Assembly: GCA_016195985.1 (NCBI GenBank)
Contig: JACPYP010000020.1
Coordinates: forward strand, 351,793-415,792
DNA: 64,000 bases
Origin: Acidobacteriota bacterium
GTDB taxonomy: Bacteria > Acidobacteriota > Holophagae > Holophagales > Holophagaceae
Direction: 5' to 3'
In this document: piece by piece, positions 18,055-26,952 of the stretch
Layout of the letters: each line of letters begins with the position of its first letter
Position numbering within the stretch: position 1 is the stretch's first letter
The notes under the pieces: model-generated
Told to the model about the DNA's origin: nothing
The model's database searches: none
The model's input: the letters and a program-made list of their open reading frames with translations, nothing else
Translations under genes and position numbers: made by a program

Positions 18055-20214
18055 TTAGAGCAGCGGAGAAAGCAGCTGCCAATACTTGGGCAGGGGCCAG
18101 AGGTCCGCGTCGCAGGCCTCTTCCAGGCGGTCCAGCACTTCACGCAGGGCGTGCTTGGATTCGTTCACCGAACTGCCGAAGGCGGCCGTGCGGGCCTGGT
18201 TCTCCTCGATGGCCTCCGCAGCGGCCAGCGAGTCCTTCATGGCCGCCAGGCGCTCCTGGGCCTCGCCGGCCAGCGTGGCCTGGGCCTGGAGGGCGGCCTT
18301 CAGAGTCCCGGGCACGCTGATGCCCGCCGCAGCGAGCTTCGCCAGGCTGTCGGCGCGGGCGCCCAGGTCCGCCGTGATGGAGGGAAGGATCTGGGTTTCG
18401 GCCATCTGGCGCAGCACCTGGGTTTCGATGGCGATGGCCTTCTGGTACTGCTCGTGGCGGATGTGGAGGCGGGATTCCAGCTCGCCTTCGGACAGGATGC
18501 CGGGCTTGGAGAACACGCTCCGGGAGGCGGCGCTTTCCCAGGTGTGCAGGGCCGCCACTGTGTCCTTGGCATGGGGCAGGCCCCGGCGCGCGGCTTCCTG
18601 CTTCCACTCCTCCGAGTAGCCGTTGCCCTCGAAGCGGATGGCCTTGGTTTCCACAATGGCCCTTTTGACCACCGCCATGACCGCGGCCTTGTGCTCCTTG
18701 CCGGCCTTGAGCTCGGCGGCCAGTCCGGCGTTCAACCCCTCCAGGGCCTCGGCCACGGCGGCATTGATCACCGTGAGAGGCAGGGCGATGGGCTGGCTGG
18801 AGCCCACGGCGCGAAACTCGAACTTGTTGCCCGTGAAGGCGAAGGGGCTCGTGCGGTTGCGGTCCGTGGCGTCCTTCTCGATGGCGGGCAGGTTCCCGAT
18901 GCCCAGATCGAGGATTCGCTGGGTGGAAGCGTCGGCCGCGTCGCCCTTCTCGATGGCATCCAGGATGTGGTTCAGCTGGCCGCCCAGGAAGGCAGACATG
19001 ATCGCCGGTGGCGCCTCGTTGGCCCCGAGACGGTGATCATTGCCGGCGCTGGCGATGGCGGCGCGCAGGAGGCCTCCGTGCGTGTGGATGGCCTTCAGAG
19101 TGGCGCTGAGGAAGTAGAGGAACTGCAGGTTCTCTTCGGGCGTCTGGCCCGGTTCGAGAAGGTTCTGACCCTCGTCCGTGGCCAAGCTCCAGTTCACGTG
19201 CTTGCCGCTGCCGTTCACTCCGGCGAAGGGTTTTTCGTGCAGCAGAATGGCCAGTTTGTGGCGCTCGCCCACGGATTTGAGCAGCTCCATGAGCAGCTGG
19301 TTGTGGTCGCTGGCGAGGTTTGCGGCCTCATAAATGGGCGCGAGCTCGAACTGGTTGGGCGCCACTTCGTTGTGCCGGGTCTTGGCGGGAATGCCCAGCT
19401 TGAAGCACTCCAGCTCCACCTCCTGCATGAAACCCAGCACGCGTTCCTTGATGCTGCCGAAGTAGTGGTCCTCCAGTTCCTGGCCCTTGGGCGGCTTGGC
19501 GCCCTGGAGGGTGCGGTTGGCGAACATGAGATCGGGCCGCTGCTGGGCCAGGTCCAAGTCCACCGCGAAGTATTCCTGCTCGGGGCCGCACTGGGCCACG
19601 ACGGACTCTGCGTTGACGCCGAAGTGCCTGAGGGCCTCCTTGGCGCGTTCCGACAGCACGCCCATGGAGCGCAGGAGGGGCACCTTGTGATCCAGGGCTT
19701 CGCCGTGGTACCCCACGAAAGCCGTGGGGATGCAGAGTGTCTTGCCCAATGGGCCTTCCATGATGAAGGCGGGGCTGGCCGGATCCCACGCCGTGTAGCC
19801 GCGGGCCTCGAAAGTGGCCCGCAGCCCGCCACTGGGGAACGAGCTGGCGTCGGGCTCGCCCTGGCTGAGCTGGCTGCCGCTGAACCGCTCGATGACCGTG
19901 CCGGGCTCGTCCCAGGTGATGAAGGCGTCATGCTTCTCGGCCGTGGCGCCGGTCATGGGAAGGAACCAGTGGGTGAAGTGGGTGCAGCCCTGCTCCAGAG
20001 CCCACTCCTTCATAGCCAGCGCCACGCTGCGGGCCACCTCGGGCGACAGGGACTCGCCGCGCTTGAGCGCCTGGCGGTAGGCCTTGTAGACATCCTTCTG
20101 CAGCCGTTCACGCATGGTGCGCTCGCTGAACGTGTTACAGCCGAAGTACTGGCTGATCTTGATCTGATCCAGCCGTGAGATGCTGGATGCGTCTGGCCCC
20201 TGCGCCTTGACCAT
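18055..20214 (-). CDS. glnN: Glutamine synthetase, type III
   Basis: It makes glutamine from glutamate, ammonia and ATP. The 719-residue length (start MVKAQGPDASSISRLDQIKI) is typical of GSIII rather than GSI (~470). GSIII features are the N-terminal domain with FGCNTFSERTMRERL, the catalytic segment FAGVNGSGKHVNWSL (around residue 335), GNDHRLGANEAPPAIMSAFL, the NRTSPFAFTGNKFEFRAVGS block, and a long helical C-terminal region. The open frame extends 54 codons further upstream, without family similarity. No PII or ammonium transporter is adjacent. It is convergent with the barrel gene. Confidence 0.95.
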   Translation of the reverse strand: MVKAQGPDASSISRLDQIKISQYFGCNTFSERTMRERLQKDVYKAYRQALKRGESLSPEVARSVALAMKEWALEQGCTHFTHWFLPMTGATAEKHDAFITWDEPGTVIERFSGSQLSQGEPDASSFPSGGLRATFEARGYTAWDPASPAFIMEGPLGKTLCIPTAFVGYHGEALDHKVPLLRSMGVLSERAKEALRHFGVNAESVVAQCGPEQEYFAVDLDLAQQRPDLMFANRTLQGAKPPKGQELEDHYFGSIKERVLGFMQEVELECFKLGIPAKTRHNEVAPNQFELAPIYEAANLASDHNQLLMELLKSVGERHKLAILLHEKPFAGVNGSGKHVNWSLATDEGQNLLEPGQTPEENLQFLYFLSATLKAIHTHGGLLRAAIASAGNDHRLGANEAPPAIMSAFLGGQLNHILDAIEKGDAADASTQRILDLGIGNLPAIEKDATDRNRTSPFAFTGNKFEFRAVGSSQPIALPLTVINAAVAEALEGLNAGLAAELKAGKEHKAAVMAVVKRAIVETKAIRFEGNGYSEEWKQEAARRGLPHAKDTVAALHTWESAASRSVFSKPGILSEGELESRLHIRHEQYQKAIAIETQVLRQMAETQILPSITADLGARADSLAKLAAAGISVPGTLKAALQAQATLAGEAQERLAAMKDSLAAAEAIEENQARTAAFGSSVNESKHALREVLDRLEEACDADLWPLPKYWQLLSPLL

Positions 20215-20534
20215 AGGTCCCCCCTTCGAATGAGTGAGGCATGAGTCCAGATAGACGATCGCCGATGTCCACCCAAAGGGGGCAGTCATCGGATTCCCAC
20301 ATCCACCTGGACCCTGCGATCCGCCCCCAGGATAACGAAAATCCGCTTGTGGCAACAGGAATTGATGCCTGTGCAAGGGCGCTTTCTCTTCTCGAAAACC
20401 TCCAAGGCCTGCAGCGCAGTCTGCCTCGCAAACCCGCGCTGGCCCTGGAGCGGGCCGCCTTCTGCGAAGTATTCGATCACCCAGAGCCCGCGCGGCGGAT
20501 CCGCCGGTTCCTCGACAAGGGATAGAATGGCGGG
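20215..20534. other. Divergent intergenic region glnN | nadA
   Basis: It is 320 bp with no gene I can support. A 94-codon open frame on the plus strand (20241-20525) has no Shine-Dalgarno and no recognisable protein features. The nadA end carries TAGAAT (20523-20528), six bases before the ATG. The glnN end has GGGGGG four bases before its ATG. No NtrC/NifA-type or riboswitch element was recognised. Confidence 0.5.
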
Positions 20535-21503
20535 ATGGACCTCGCCGCCCCCTACGTCCCCGACCTGGAAACCATCCCCGCTGGCATCGACCTGGTGGCC
20601 GAGATCCGGCGCCTCAAGGCCCAGCGCAAAGCCGTGCTCCTGGCCCACTACTACCAGGAGCCGGAGATCCAGGATCTGGCCGATTTCGTGGGCGACAGCC
20701 TGCAGCTCAGCCAGCAGGCCGCCAAGGCCGATGCAGATGTCATCGCCTTCTGCGGCGTCCACTTCATGGCCGAGACTGCGAAAATCCTGAATCCCGCGAA
20801 AACCGTGGTGATTCCCGACATGGATGCCGGTTGCAGCCTGGCGGACCGCTGCCCGGCGGATTATTTCGAACAGTGGCTGAAGCAGTACCCGGATCACGAT
20901 GTCGTGAGCTACATCAACTGCTCCGCGGGCGTGAAGGCGCTCAGCACCATCATCTGCACCAGCAGCAACGCCGTGCGCGTGGTGGAAAGCCTTCCGAAGG
21001 ACCGCAAGATCGTCTTCGCCCCCGACCGCCACCTGGGAAAGTGGGTGGCCAGGCAGACGGGCCGCGACATGGTGCTGTTCCCGGGCTTCTGCATCGTGCA
21101 CGAGCAGTTCACCGCCAAACGGCTGGCGGCCCTCAAGGCCCAGCACCCTGAGGCCAAGCTCATCGCCCATCCGGAATGCGACGCCACCGTGAGCCAGCTG
21201 GCGGATTTCGTGGGTTCCACCGCCGCCTTGCTGAATTACGTGCAGAAGGACAGCGCCAACGCCTTCATCGTGGCCACCGAAGCCGGCATCCTCCACCAGA
21301 TGCGCCAGCGGCGGCCAGGCGCCGAGTTGATCCCCGCCCCGGCGGACAGCGGCTGCAATTGCAGCCTCTGCCCCTACATGAAGCTGAACAGCCTCGAGAA
21401 GCTCTACCTCTGCTTGCGGGACCTCAAGCCCGAGATCCAGATGGAGGAAGGCCTCCGGCGCCAGGCCCTGAAGCCCCTGGAGCGGATGCTGGCCCTGGGC
21501 TGA
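20535..21503 (+). CDS. nadA: Quinolinate synthase
   Basis: NadA condenses iminoaspartate with dihydroxyacetone phosphate to quinolinate in NAD synthesis, using a [4Fe-4S] cluster. It has 322 residues. Signatures are LLAHYYQEPEIQDLADFVGDS, CGVHFMAETAKILNP, DMDAGCSLADRC, HPECDATVSQLADFVGSTAA and the C-terminal CNCSLCPYMKLNSLEKL. The cysteines expected for the cluster are in place. nadB and nadC are not adjacent. No good Shine-Dalgarno precedes the ATG, and a -10-like TAGAAT sits six bases upstream. Confidence 0.96.
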   Translation: MDLAAPYVPDLETIPAGIDLVAEIRRLKAQRKAVLLAHYYQEPEIQDLADFVGDSLQLSQQAAKADADVIAFCGVHFMAETAKILNPAKTVVIPDMDAGCSLADRCPADYFEQWLKQYPDHDVVSYINCSAGVKALSTIICTSSNAVRVVESLPKDRKIVFAPDRHLGKWVARQTGRDMVLFPGFCIVHEQFTAKRLAALKAQHPEAKLIAHPECDATVSQLADFVGSTAALLNYVQKDSANAFIVATEAGILHQMRQRRPGAELIPAPADSGCNCSLCPYMKLNSLEKLYLCLRDLKPEIQMEEGLRRQALKPLERMLALG

Positions 21504-21570
21504 TCCGCCGAAGCGGAGGAACGGGCGCGAAGCTGGGCTAAGCTGGCTGAAGCCCTTTCGCCGAGCCCCC

Positions 21571-23145
21571 ATGTACCGCCACCGCACCTCCCGCTACCGG
21601 ATCCTCCGCCCTGGGACCCAGGGACCGGGCCGCTGGCTTCGCCTGGAGCAGCGGGGGGCCCTCATCATGCTGGGCCTGGCGGGCCTCGTCACGGCGGCCC
21701 TGCTGGCGGTGGCTCCCACCATCTACATCCGGGAGCACATCCTGAACTCGCGCCAGGCCTTCATGGACAGCCGCTGGGGCGATTTCGAGACCGTGGAGCG
21801 GCACTGGAAGACGCTCCCCATGCTCCAGACTGTCAAGACCGGAACCGAACCGGATGTGCGGCGGTTCCTGGAAAGCCAGCCCCTGGTGGTGGCCATGCTC
21901 GACCGCTTCGAGGACCGCCGGCTTTGGCTGCGGCAGGACGACCATCTGATCCAGCCCGGCGATTCGCCGCAGGCCCAGCTCTACCTCGACTGGCTTGCCC
22001 ACGCGGAAATGGCCCAGCGCTTTGAATGGAACCCCCCCAAGGACCAGGATCCGGATTTCGGCAAGATCGCCACCGTCGCCCTGCTTTCGGACCGCTGGCT
22101 GGTGCTCAAGCGCTGGGAGCCCGGATCACCCATTGTCGAGCGGACGCTCGGCATGGCCATGGCGCCGTCCCCCAACTGCCGGATGGGGCTGCTCCGGGAA
22201 GACGACGAGAAGCGCGAGGACATGGAGATGGTGGAATGGGGCCGCAAGCCCCACCTTCAGGCCGACCCGGCCCGGCTGGTGTACTACCGTCTCACCTGCG
22301 TGGTCAAAACCAATGCCTTCGGCAGCGGCTGGAGCCTCGGGGCCATTCCCTTCGAGGAGGAGGAGCGGGCCTACCGCGCCGATCTGCAGTTCCGCGAACG
22401 CCTCGCCAACACCATTTCCGCGGTGGTGGGACTGGCCATCGCCCTCGGCCTCTGGATCCGCTACCGCTCTCGGCGGCGGGCCGTGCTGGATGCCGACCGC
22501 ATGGCCGCCATGACCCACAGCCTCAAGACGCCCCTGGCCATCCTGAAGTTCCGTTGCGATTCCCTGCGCCTGGGCCGTCTCAGCCCCGACCGCGCCGACG
22601 AGGAGCTGCTGAAGATCGGGGAGGAGGTGGACCACCTCACCACCCTCATCGAAAGCAGCCTCAAGGTCATGCGTGGCCGCGGCCCCTCAGGGCCCCGCGG
22701 GCAGGCCACCCGGGCCTGGTTCCAGGAGGTGGTGGAGGACCTCCAGCCGGCCTTCGAGCTGGAGCGCCGGGAACTGGAATTGCGGCTGGCCCCCGAAGCT
22801 GGCCATGCCCCGCTCCCCTCCCTGCGCGCCGCCGTCCTCACCCTGCTGGAAAACGCCCTGGGCCACGGCCGCGGCCGGGTCACCCTGGAGACTTGGCGGA
22901 ACCGGCGACGTTTCTGCATCCAGGTGAGCGACGAGGGCGAAGGCCTGCAACCGCACCAGGTCAAGGCATTGGGCAAGCCCTTCCTGCGGCTCCGCGAACA
23001 GGGCAAGGAAGGCTTCCAGCGGGACGGCCAGGGCCTCGGCCTGAGCCTCCTCATCCAGGTGGCGAACCAGGAAGGCTGGGGCCTCACCTTCGCATCGGCT
23101 CCAGGCGCGGGGTTTTCCGCCCTTCTTGAGGTGCCGTCGGCATGA
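21571..23145 (+). CDS. Membrane sensor histidine kinase
   Basis: It has 524 residues. One TM helix lies near residues 31-50 (ALIMLGLAGLVTAALLAVAP), followed by a periplasmic sensor region of about 210 residues of no recognised family. A second TM is near 278-292 (TISAVVGLAIALGLWI). HisKA follows with MAAMTHSLKTPLAILKF (His316), then HATPase_c with N box LENALGHGRG, DEGEGL and GQGLGLSLL. It should autophosphorylate and pass phosphate to the OmpR-type regulator downstream. Its stop overlaps an ATG (ATGA), the remnant of the original junction with the regulator; the last 72 bp are copied 194 bp downstream. Confidence 0.92.
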   Translation: MYRHRTSRYRILRPGTQGPGRWLRLEQRGALIMLGLAGLVTAALLAVAPTIYIREHILNSRQAFMDSRWGDFETVERHWKTLPMLQTVKTGTEPDVRRFLESQPLVVAMLDRFEDRRLWLRQDDHLIQPGDSPQAQLYLDWLAHAEMAQRFEWNPPKDQDPDFGKIATVALLSDRWLVLKRWEPGSPIVERTLGMAMAPSPNCRMGLLREDDEKREDMEMVEWGRKPHLQADPARLVYYRLTCVVKTNAFGSGWSLGAIPFEEEERAYRADLQFRERLANTISAVVGLAIALGLWIRYRSRRRAVLDADRMAAMTHSLKTPLAILKFRCDSLRLGRLSPDRADEELLKIGEEVDHLTTLIESSLKVMRGRGPSGPRGQATRAWFQEVVEDLQPAFELERRELELRLAPEAGHAPLPSLRAAVLTLLENALGHGRGRVTLETWRNRRRFCIQVSDEGEGLQPHQVKALGKPFLRLREQGKEGFQRDGQGLGLSLLIQVANQEGWGLTFASAPGAGFSALLEVPSA

Positions 23146-23345
23146 ACCCGCAGGTTCCATCCCCGGTGAGGCCACGCTTCCCACCACCCCCCGATCGCAC
23201 GCGACGTTCAGTCGCGTGCTCCCGCTCCGGCCACGCCTCCGGCTTGCCCTCGCGGAGGGGGCCCCGTGGCTGGGGCCCCACCTTCGCATCGGCTCCGGGC
23301 GCGGGGTTTTCCGCCCTTCTTGAGGTGCCGTCGGCATGAACCCAC
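23074..23345 (+). repeat. 78-bp direct repeat (194-bp period) at the kinase/regulator junction
   Basis: Positions 23074-23151 and 23268-23345 are nearly identical, with only two substitutions noted in the kinase tail. Both carry the kinase C-terminal codons, its stop and the overlapping ATG. The spacer (23152-23267) contains a perfect 9-bp hairpin GCACGCGAC/GTCGCGTGC (23197-23219) and further GC-rich palindromes. The event separated kinase and regulator by about 190 bp while rebuilding the regulator's native ribosome-binding site and start. Confidence 0.9.
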
Positions 23346-24118
23346 CGGCACTGGAACCGATTTCGGGCTTGTCATTGCCGGCCAAAATCGCCATGGTGAA
23401 CTTTCCGATCCTTGAGCGAGACGCCGTGACCCACATCCTCGTCGTGGAGGACGAGCCCTCCCTCTGCCAACTGCTCGTGAACAATCTGACTTTTGAAGGC
23501 TACTCCGTGGAGGCGGCCCAGGATGGCTTGCCCGCCCTGGCCGCCCATCGCGCCCACCGGGCCGATCTCATCGTTCTCGACCTGATGCTTCCGCAGCTGG
23601 ACGGCTTCGAGGTGCTCCGTACCCTGCGCGACAGCAAGGACGAGGTGCCCGTGCTCATGCTCACGGCCCGCGGCGAGGAGATGGACCGGGTCCATGGTCT
23701 CAGCCTGGGCGCCGACGATTACATGGTGAAACCCTTCTCGGTGCTGGAACTCGTAGCCCGGGTGAAAGCCATCCTGCGCCGTTCGAAACCCATGGAACGG
23801 CCTGTCCGCCTGCACTCCGGCCCCTTCCGCTTCGATCTGCCGCGCCTGGAGGCGCAACGCGACGGCCAGGCGCTGGAGCTCACCCCACGGGAATTCCGGC
23901 TGTTGGAGATCCTCATCACCCACGCGGGCCGCACCCACAGCCGCAAGGAGTTGCTGCAACTGGCCTGGGAACCGGATGCCCGGCCCAGCGCCCGCACCGT
24001 GGATGTCCACATCGCCAACCTGCGGCGCAAGCTCGGCGAAGACCAGGGCGCCCCCTGGATCGCCACGGTGGGCGGCGAGGGCTACCGCTGGATCACCTCG
24101 GTGGAGCCCGAAGGTTGA
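23336..24118 (+). CDS. OmpR/PhoB-family response regulator
   Basis: It has 260 residues from the ATG inside the second copy of the duplication, preceded by GAGGTG eight bases upstream. That is the same context that ends the kinase gene, so it is probably the native start. A GTG at 23426 would give a family-typical N-terminus right before THILVVEDE. The receiver domain has acidic residues EDE (38-40), phosphorylatable Asp82 (LIVLDLMLP), Thr in LMLTARGEE and KPF; the C-terminal winged-helix DNA-binding domain ends in TVDVHIANLRRKLGED. It partners the kinase upstream. The 80-bp repeat array follows. Confidence 0.93.
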   Translation: MNPPALEPISGLSLPAKIAMVNFPILERDAVTHILVVEDEPSLCQLLVNNLTFEGYSVEAAQDGLPALAAHRAHRADLIVLDLMLPQLDGFEVLRTLRDSKDEVPVLMLTARGEEMDRVHGLSLGADDYMVKPFSVLELVARVKAILRRSKPMERPVRLHSGPFRFDLPRLEAQRDGQALELTPREFRLLEILITHAGRTHSRKELLQLAWEPDARPSARTVDVHIANLRRKLGEDQGAPWIATVGGEGYRWITSVEPEG

Positions 24119-24126
24119 GGTTGTTT

Positions 24127-24410
24127 ATGTTCTCCGGGGGTTCCACGCTTCGCGCACACCCCCGGACCCCCGAGGAGATCCTGGCCTAGCCACGCTCTCC
24201 TTGAACCTGTTCTCCGGGGGTTCCGCGCTTCGCGCACACCCCTGGACCCCCGAGGAGATCCTGGCCTAGCCACGCTCTCCTTGAACATGTTCTCCGGCGG
24301 TTCCGTGCTTCGCGCACACCCGTGGACCCCCGAGGAGATCCTGGCCTAGCCACGCTCTCCTTGAACATGTTCTCCGGGGGTTCCGCGCTTCGCGCATACC
24401 CCCGGAAGTC
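24127..24410 (+). repeat. Tandem array of the stop-codon-proximal repeat (80-bp period, three full units plus a partial one)
   Basis: Units begin at about 24129, 24209, 24289 and 24369, each with TGTTCTCCGG(G/C)GGTTCC, GC(T)TCGCGCA(C/T)ACC, CC(C/T)GGACCCCCGAGGAGAT and a tail containing TGGCCTAGCCA (a small hairpin) and CTCTCCTTGAAC. Unit 4 breaks off after CCCGGA. The period is exactly 80 bp, with a few substitutions, some in paired positions. The array fills the gap between the regulator gene and the DAHP synthase gene. Confidence 0.92.
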
Positions 24411-24431
24411 GGTTCCGGTCCAGAATGGGAC

Positions 24432-25760
24432 ATGATGTCCTGGAATCCCCACAGCTGGCAGCGCTTCCCGGCCCAACAGCAGCCGGTCTACGACAATCCC
24501 ACTGAGCTGGAAGGGTTCCTCGCCCGCCTGCGACGCCTCCCCCCCCTGGTGGTGCCCGAGGAGGTGATGCGCCTCCGCCACCTGCTGGCCGAGGCCGCGG
24601 CGGGACGCCGATTCCTTCTGCAGGGCGGCGATTGCGCCGAGCAGTTCAAGGACTGCACGCCTGAATCCATCGAAGGCAAGCTCCGCGTGCTGCTGCAGAT
24701 GTCCGTGGCCCTCACCCACGGTGGCCGCAAGCCCGTGGTGCGCGTGGGCCGCATCGCCGGCCAGTTCGCCAAGCCCCGCAGCAAGCCCACGGAAACCATC
24801 CGCGGCCGGGAATACCCCAGCTACCGCGGCGACCTCGTCAACGGCCTCGAGGCGGACGAGGCCGGCCGCCGCCCCGATCCGGGCCGCATGCTGGACGCCT
24901 ACTTCCACGCCTCCGCCACCCTCAACCACCTGCGGGCGCTCACGGCCGGCGGATTCGCCGACCTGCACCATCCCGAGCGCTGGGAACTGCCCGGGGGCTC
25001 CGGCGAGGTGCCAGCCTACCGCCGCACCCTGGACCAGGTGCGGGAATCGCTGGATTTCCTGGAAGCCCTGGGCGGCGTCCAGCGGGACGTGCTCGAACGC
25101 ATCGACTTCTTCACCAGCCACGAGGCCCTGCTGCTGCCCTACGAAGAGGCCCTCACCCGCTGGAACGGCGAAGACAACAGCTATTACAACCTGGGGGCCC
25201 ACACCCTCTGGGTGGGCGAACGCACCCGTCAGCTCGACGGCGCCCACATCGAGTACCTGCGCGGCATCCGCAACCCCATCGGCGTGAAGGTGGGTCCCAG
25301 CGCTTCACCTTCGCACCTGACCGAACTCCTCGGCCGGCTGGATCCTGACCGGGAGCCTGGCCGCATCACGCTCATCTCCCGTTTCGGCGCCACCAAGATC
25401 CAGACCGCCCTGCCGCCCCTCCTCAAAGCGGTCCAGGCCACGGACCACCCGGTGCTCTGGAGCTGCGACCCCATGCATGGCAACGGCACCGAAAGCGCCG
25501 CCGGCCTGAAGACCAGGGAATTCGGCGCCATCCTGTCGGAGCTGCGCCAGGCCTTCGAGATCCACCGCGCCCATGGGTCCCGCCTGGGCGGCGTTCACAT
25601 CGAACTCACGGGCCAGGCGGTCACGGAATGCACCGGCGGCACGGAGGGATTGTCCGAGGAGGATCTGGCCAAGGCCTACGAAACCGGCTGCGATCCCCGC
25701 CTGAACGCCACCCAGAGCCTGGAGATGGCCTTCCTCATCGCCGGGATGATGAGGGACTGA
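24432..25760 (+). CDS. 3-deoxy-7-phosphoheptulonate synthase, class II
   Basis: This is the first enzyme of the shikimate pathway (PEP + erythrose-4-phosphate to DAHP). It has 442 residues of the class II (plant/actinobacterial) type. Signatures are FLLQGGDCAEQF (around residue 60), VVRVGRIAGQFAKPRS, RTLDQVRESLDF, TSHEALLLPYEEAL, NPIGVKVGPSASPSHL, WSCDPMHGNGTE and GGVHIELTGQAVTEC. The Cys, Arg, His and Glu of the metal/substrate site are conserved. Two ATG codons in tandem are possible starts and there is no clear Shine-Dalgarno. Other aro genes are not adjacent. Confidence 0.95.
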   Translation: MMSWNPHSWQRFPAQQQPVYDNPTELEGFLARLRRLPPLVVPEEVMRLRHLLAEAAAGRRFLLQGGDCAEQFKDCTPESIEGKLRVLLQMSVALTHGGRKPVVRVGRIAGQFAKPRSKPTETIRGREYPSYRGDLVNGLEADEAGRRPDPGRMLDAYFHASATLNHLRALTAGGFADLHHPERWELPGGSGEVPAYRRTLDQVRESLDFLEALGGVQRDVLERIDFFTSHEALLLPYEEALTRWNGEDNSYYNLGAHTLWVGERTRQLDGAHIEYLRGIRNPIGVKVGPSASPSHLTELLGRLDPDREPGRITLISRFGATKIQTALPPLLKAVQATDHPVLWSCDPMHGNGTESAAGLKTREFGAILSELRQAFEIHRAHGSRLGGVHIELTGQAVTECTGGTEGLSEEDLAKAYETGCDPRLNATQSLEMAFLIAGMMRD

Positions 25761-25831
25761 CCGAGCCGGAAGGAACGGGCCGCCTCAACCCTTGGAACCT
25801 CCGGCGGGTCGGATCTTCATTCGGAGGAACT

Positions 25832-26947
25832 GTGCGATCCCTGATGGCCCTGACCGGGTGCCTTCTGCTGCTAGCCTGCGGCGGCGGCTCCTCTACCCCC
25901 AGCCAGCCTTCCCCGGCCGATCCCTGGGCCGCCACCACGGCCGCCATCCAGGCGGCGCAGCCCCAGTTTCCCGGCGGCCTCGCCGTGGAGATTGCCACCC
26001 CCGCCGGGGTGGTCTATTCCCGCAGCTTCGGTGGGTTCACCAACCAGGATGCGGTGCTCGTGGCTTCGGCCTCCAAGTGGGTGACCAGCACCGTCATTCT
26101 GCGGCTGGTGGACGCGGGGACCTTCCCTCACGGCCTCGACACCCAGACCCAGGAACTGCTGGTGGACGTCAACGGCCAGCCCTGGGCGGGGAACATGGGC
26201 AGCATCACCCTCCGCCACCTGCTCAGCTTCACGTCGGGCATCAGCGGCGACAATGACGCCTCCGACAATGTGCTGATCACCCTGGATGCCGCCGTGAAGC
26301 AGATCTATGCGGACTCCGCGGCCACGGCTTCGGTCCCCGGGAGCTATTTCTACTACGGAAGCACGCACATGCGCATTGCCGCCCGCATGGCGGAACGGGC
26401 CACGGGGAAACCCTGGAAACAGCTGTTCGCCGAGCAATTGCACGATCCCATGGGCTGGTCCGCCACCAGCATCTACAGCGGCGGCGGGCCCAATCCCAAC
26501 CCGGCGGGCGGACTGAAGTGCACGGGCCAGGATTACATGCGCTTCCTTCTGATGCAGCTGCGCAACGGCCTCGACGGCACGCAGCCCTTCCTGATATCGG
26601 CCAGCATCCTGGCGCAGCGGACGGACGGCTACGGGCCCTCCACCACGCTCGCCTACAGCCCCTACGTGGCCATGACCGGCCGGACCTATCACTATGCCCT
26701 GGGCAACTGGCTGGAAACCACCCACGGCGGCGCTCCCTCGGCCTCCGATCCCCTGCTGCGCCACTCCAGCACCGGCACCTTCGGATGGGCCCCCTGGATC
26801 ACCGCCGATGGATCCTACGGAGGCATCATCATGACCTCGCAGTCCCAGGGGAACACCCTTCCTTCGGAAAACCTCAAGGCTCAACTGGATCCCCGGGTGC
26901 GGACCGCCCTGGCTCAGGCCCCACCGGTGATCCGCCAGGTGCCCTGA
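25832..26947 (+). CDS. Serine hydrolase lipoprotein, beta-lactamase/PBP-like (class C type)
   Basis: It has 371 residues from a GTG start preceded by GGAGG. The N-terminus is a lipoprotein signal with lipobox LLAC (Cys16), so it is probably anchored in the envelope. The beta-lactamase-family fold is indicated by SASK (Ser79-Lys82, the SxxK nucleophile motif) and by YYGSTHMRIAARMAE in the place of the YxN motif. Near the C-terminus HSSTGTFGWAPWI stands where the KTG/HxG motif is expected. Such proteins are esterases, D-aminopeptidases or transpeptidase-like enzymes. The substrate cannot be told, and antibiotic resistance should not be assumed. Confidence 0.82.
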   Translation: MRSLMALTGCLLLLACGGGSSTPSQPSPADPWAATTAAIQAAQPQFPGGLAVEIATPAGVVYSRSFGGFTNQDAVLVASASKWVTSTVILRLVDAGTFPHGLDTQTQELLVDVNGQPWAGNMGSITLRHLLSFTSGISGDNDASDNVLITLDAAVKQIYADSAATASVPGSYFYYGSTHMRIAARMAERATGKPWKQLFAEQLHDPMGWSATSIYSGGGPNPNPAGGLKCTGQDYMRFLLMQLRNGLDGTQPFLISASILAQRTDGYGPSTTLAYSPYVAMTGRTYHYALGNWLETTHGGAPSASDPLLRHSSTGTFGWAPWITADGSYGGIIMTSQSQGNTLPSENLKAQLDPRVRTALAQAPPVIRQVP

Positions 26948-26952
26948 GGCGG

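Noticed and set aside
20241..20525. 94-codon gene upstream of nadA
   Set aside because: No ribosome-binding site, no family features; more likely untranslated control DNA.
23142..23339. 65-codon gene between kinase and regulator
   Set aside because: It is created by the duplication: it starts at the old regulator ATG, runs through structured spacer DNA and ends in the copied kinase tail.
24127..24410. CRISPR array
   Set aside because: The whole 80-bp unit is repeated without variable spacers, and no cas gene is in the window; it is a tandem repeat of an intergenic element.
25832..26947. Beta-lactamase resistance gene
   Set aside because: Only the SxxK nucleophile motif is clear; the YxN and KTG equivalents diverge. 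Family includes many esterases, so resistance is not supported.
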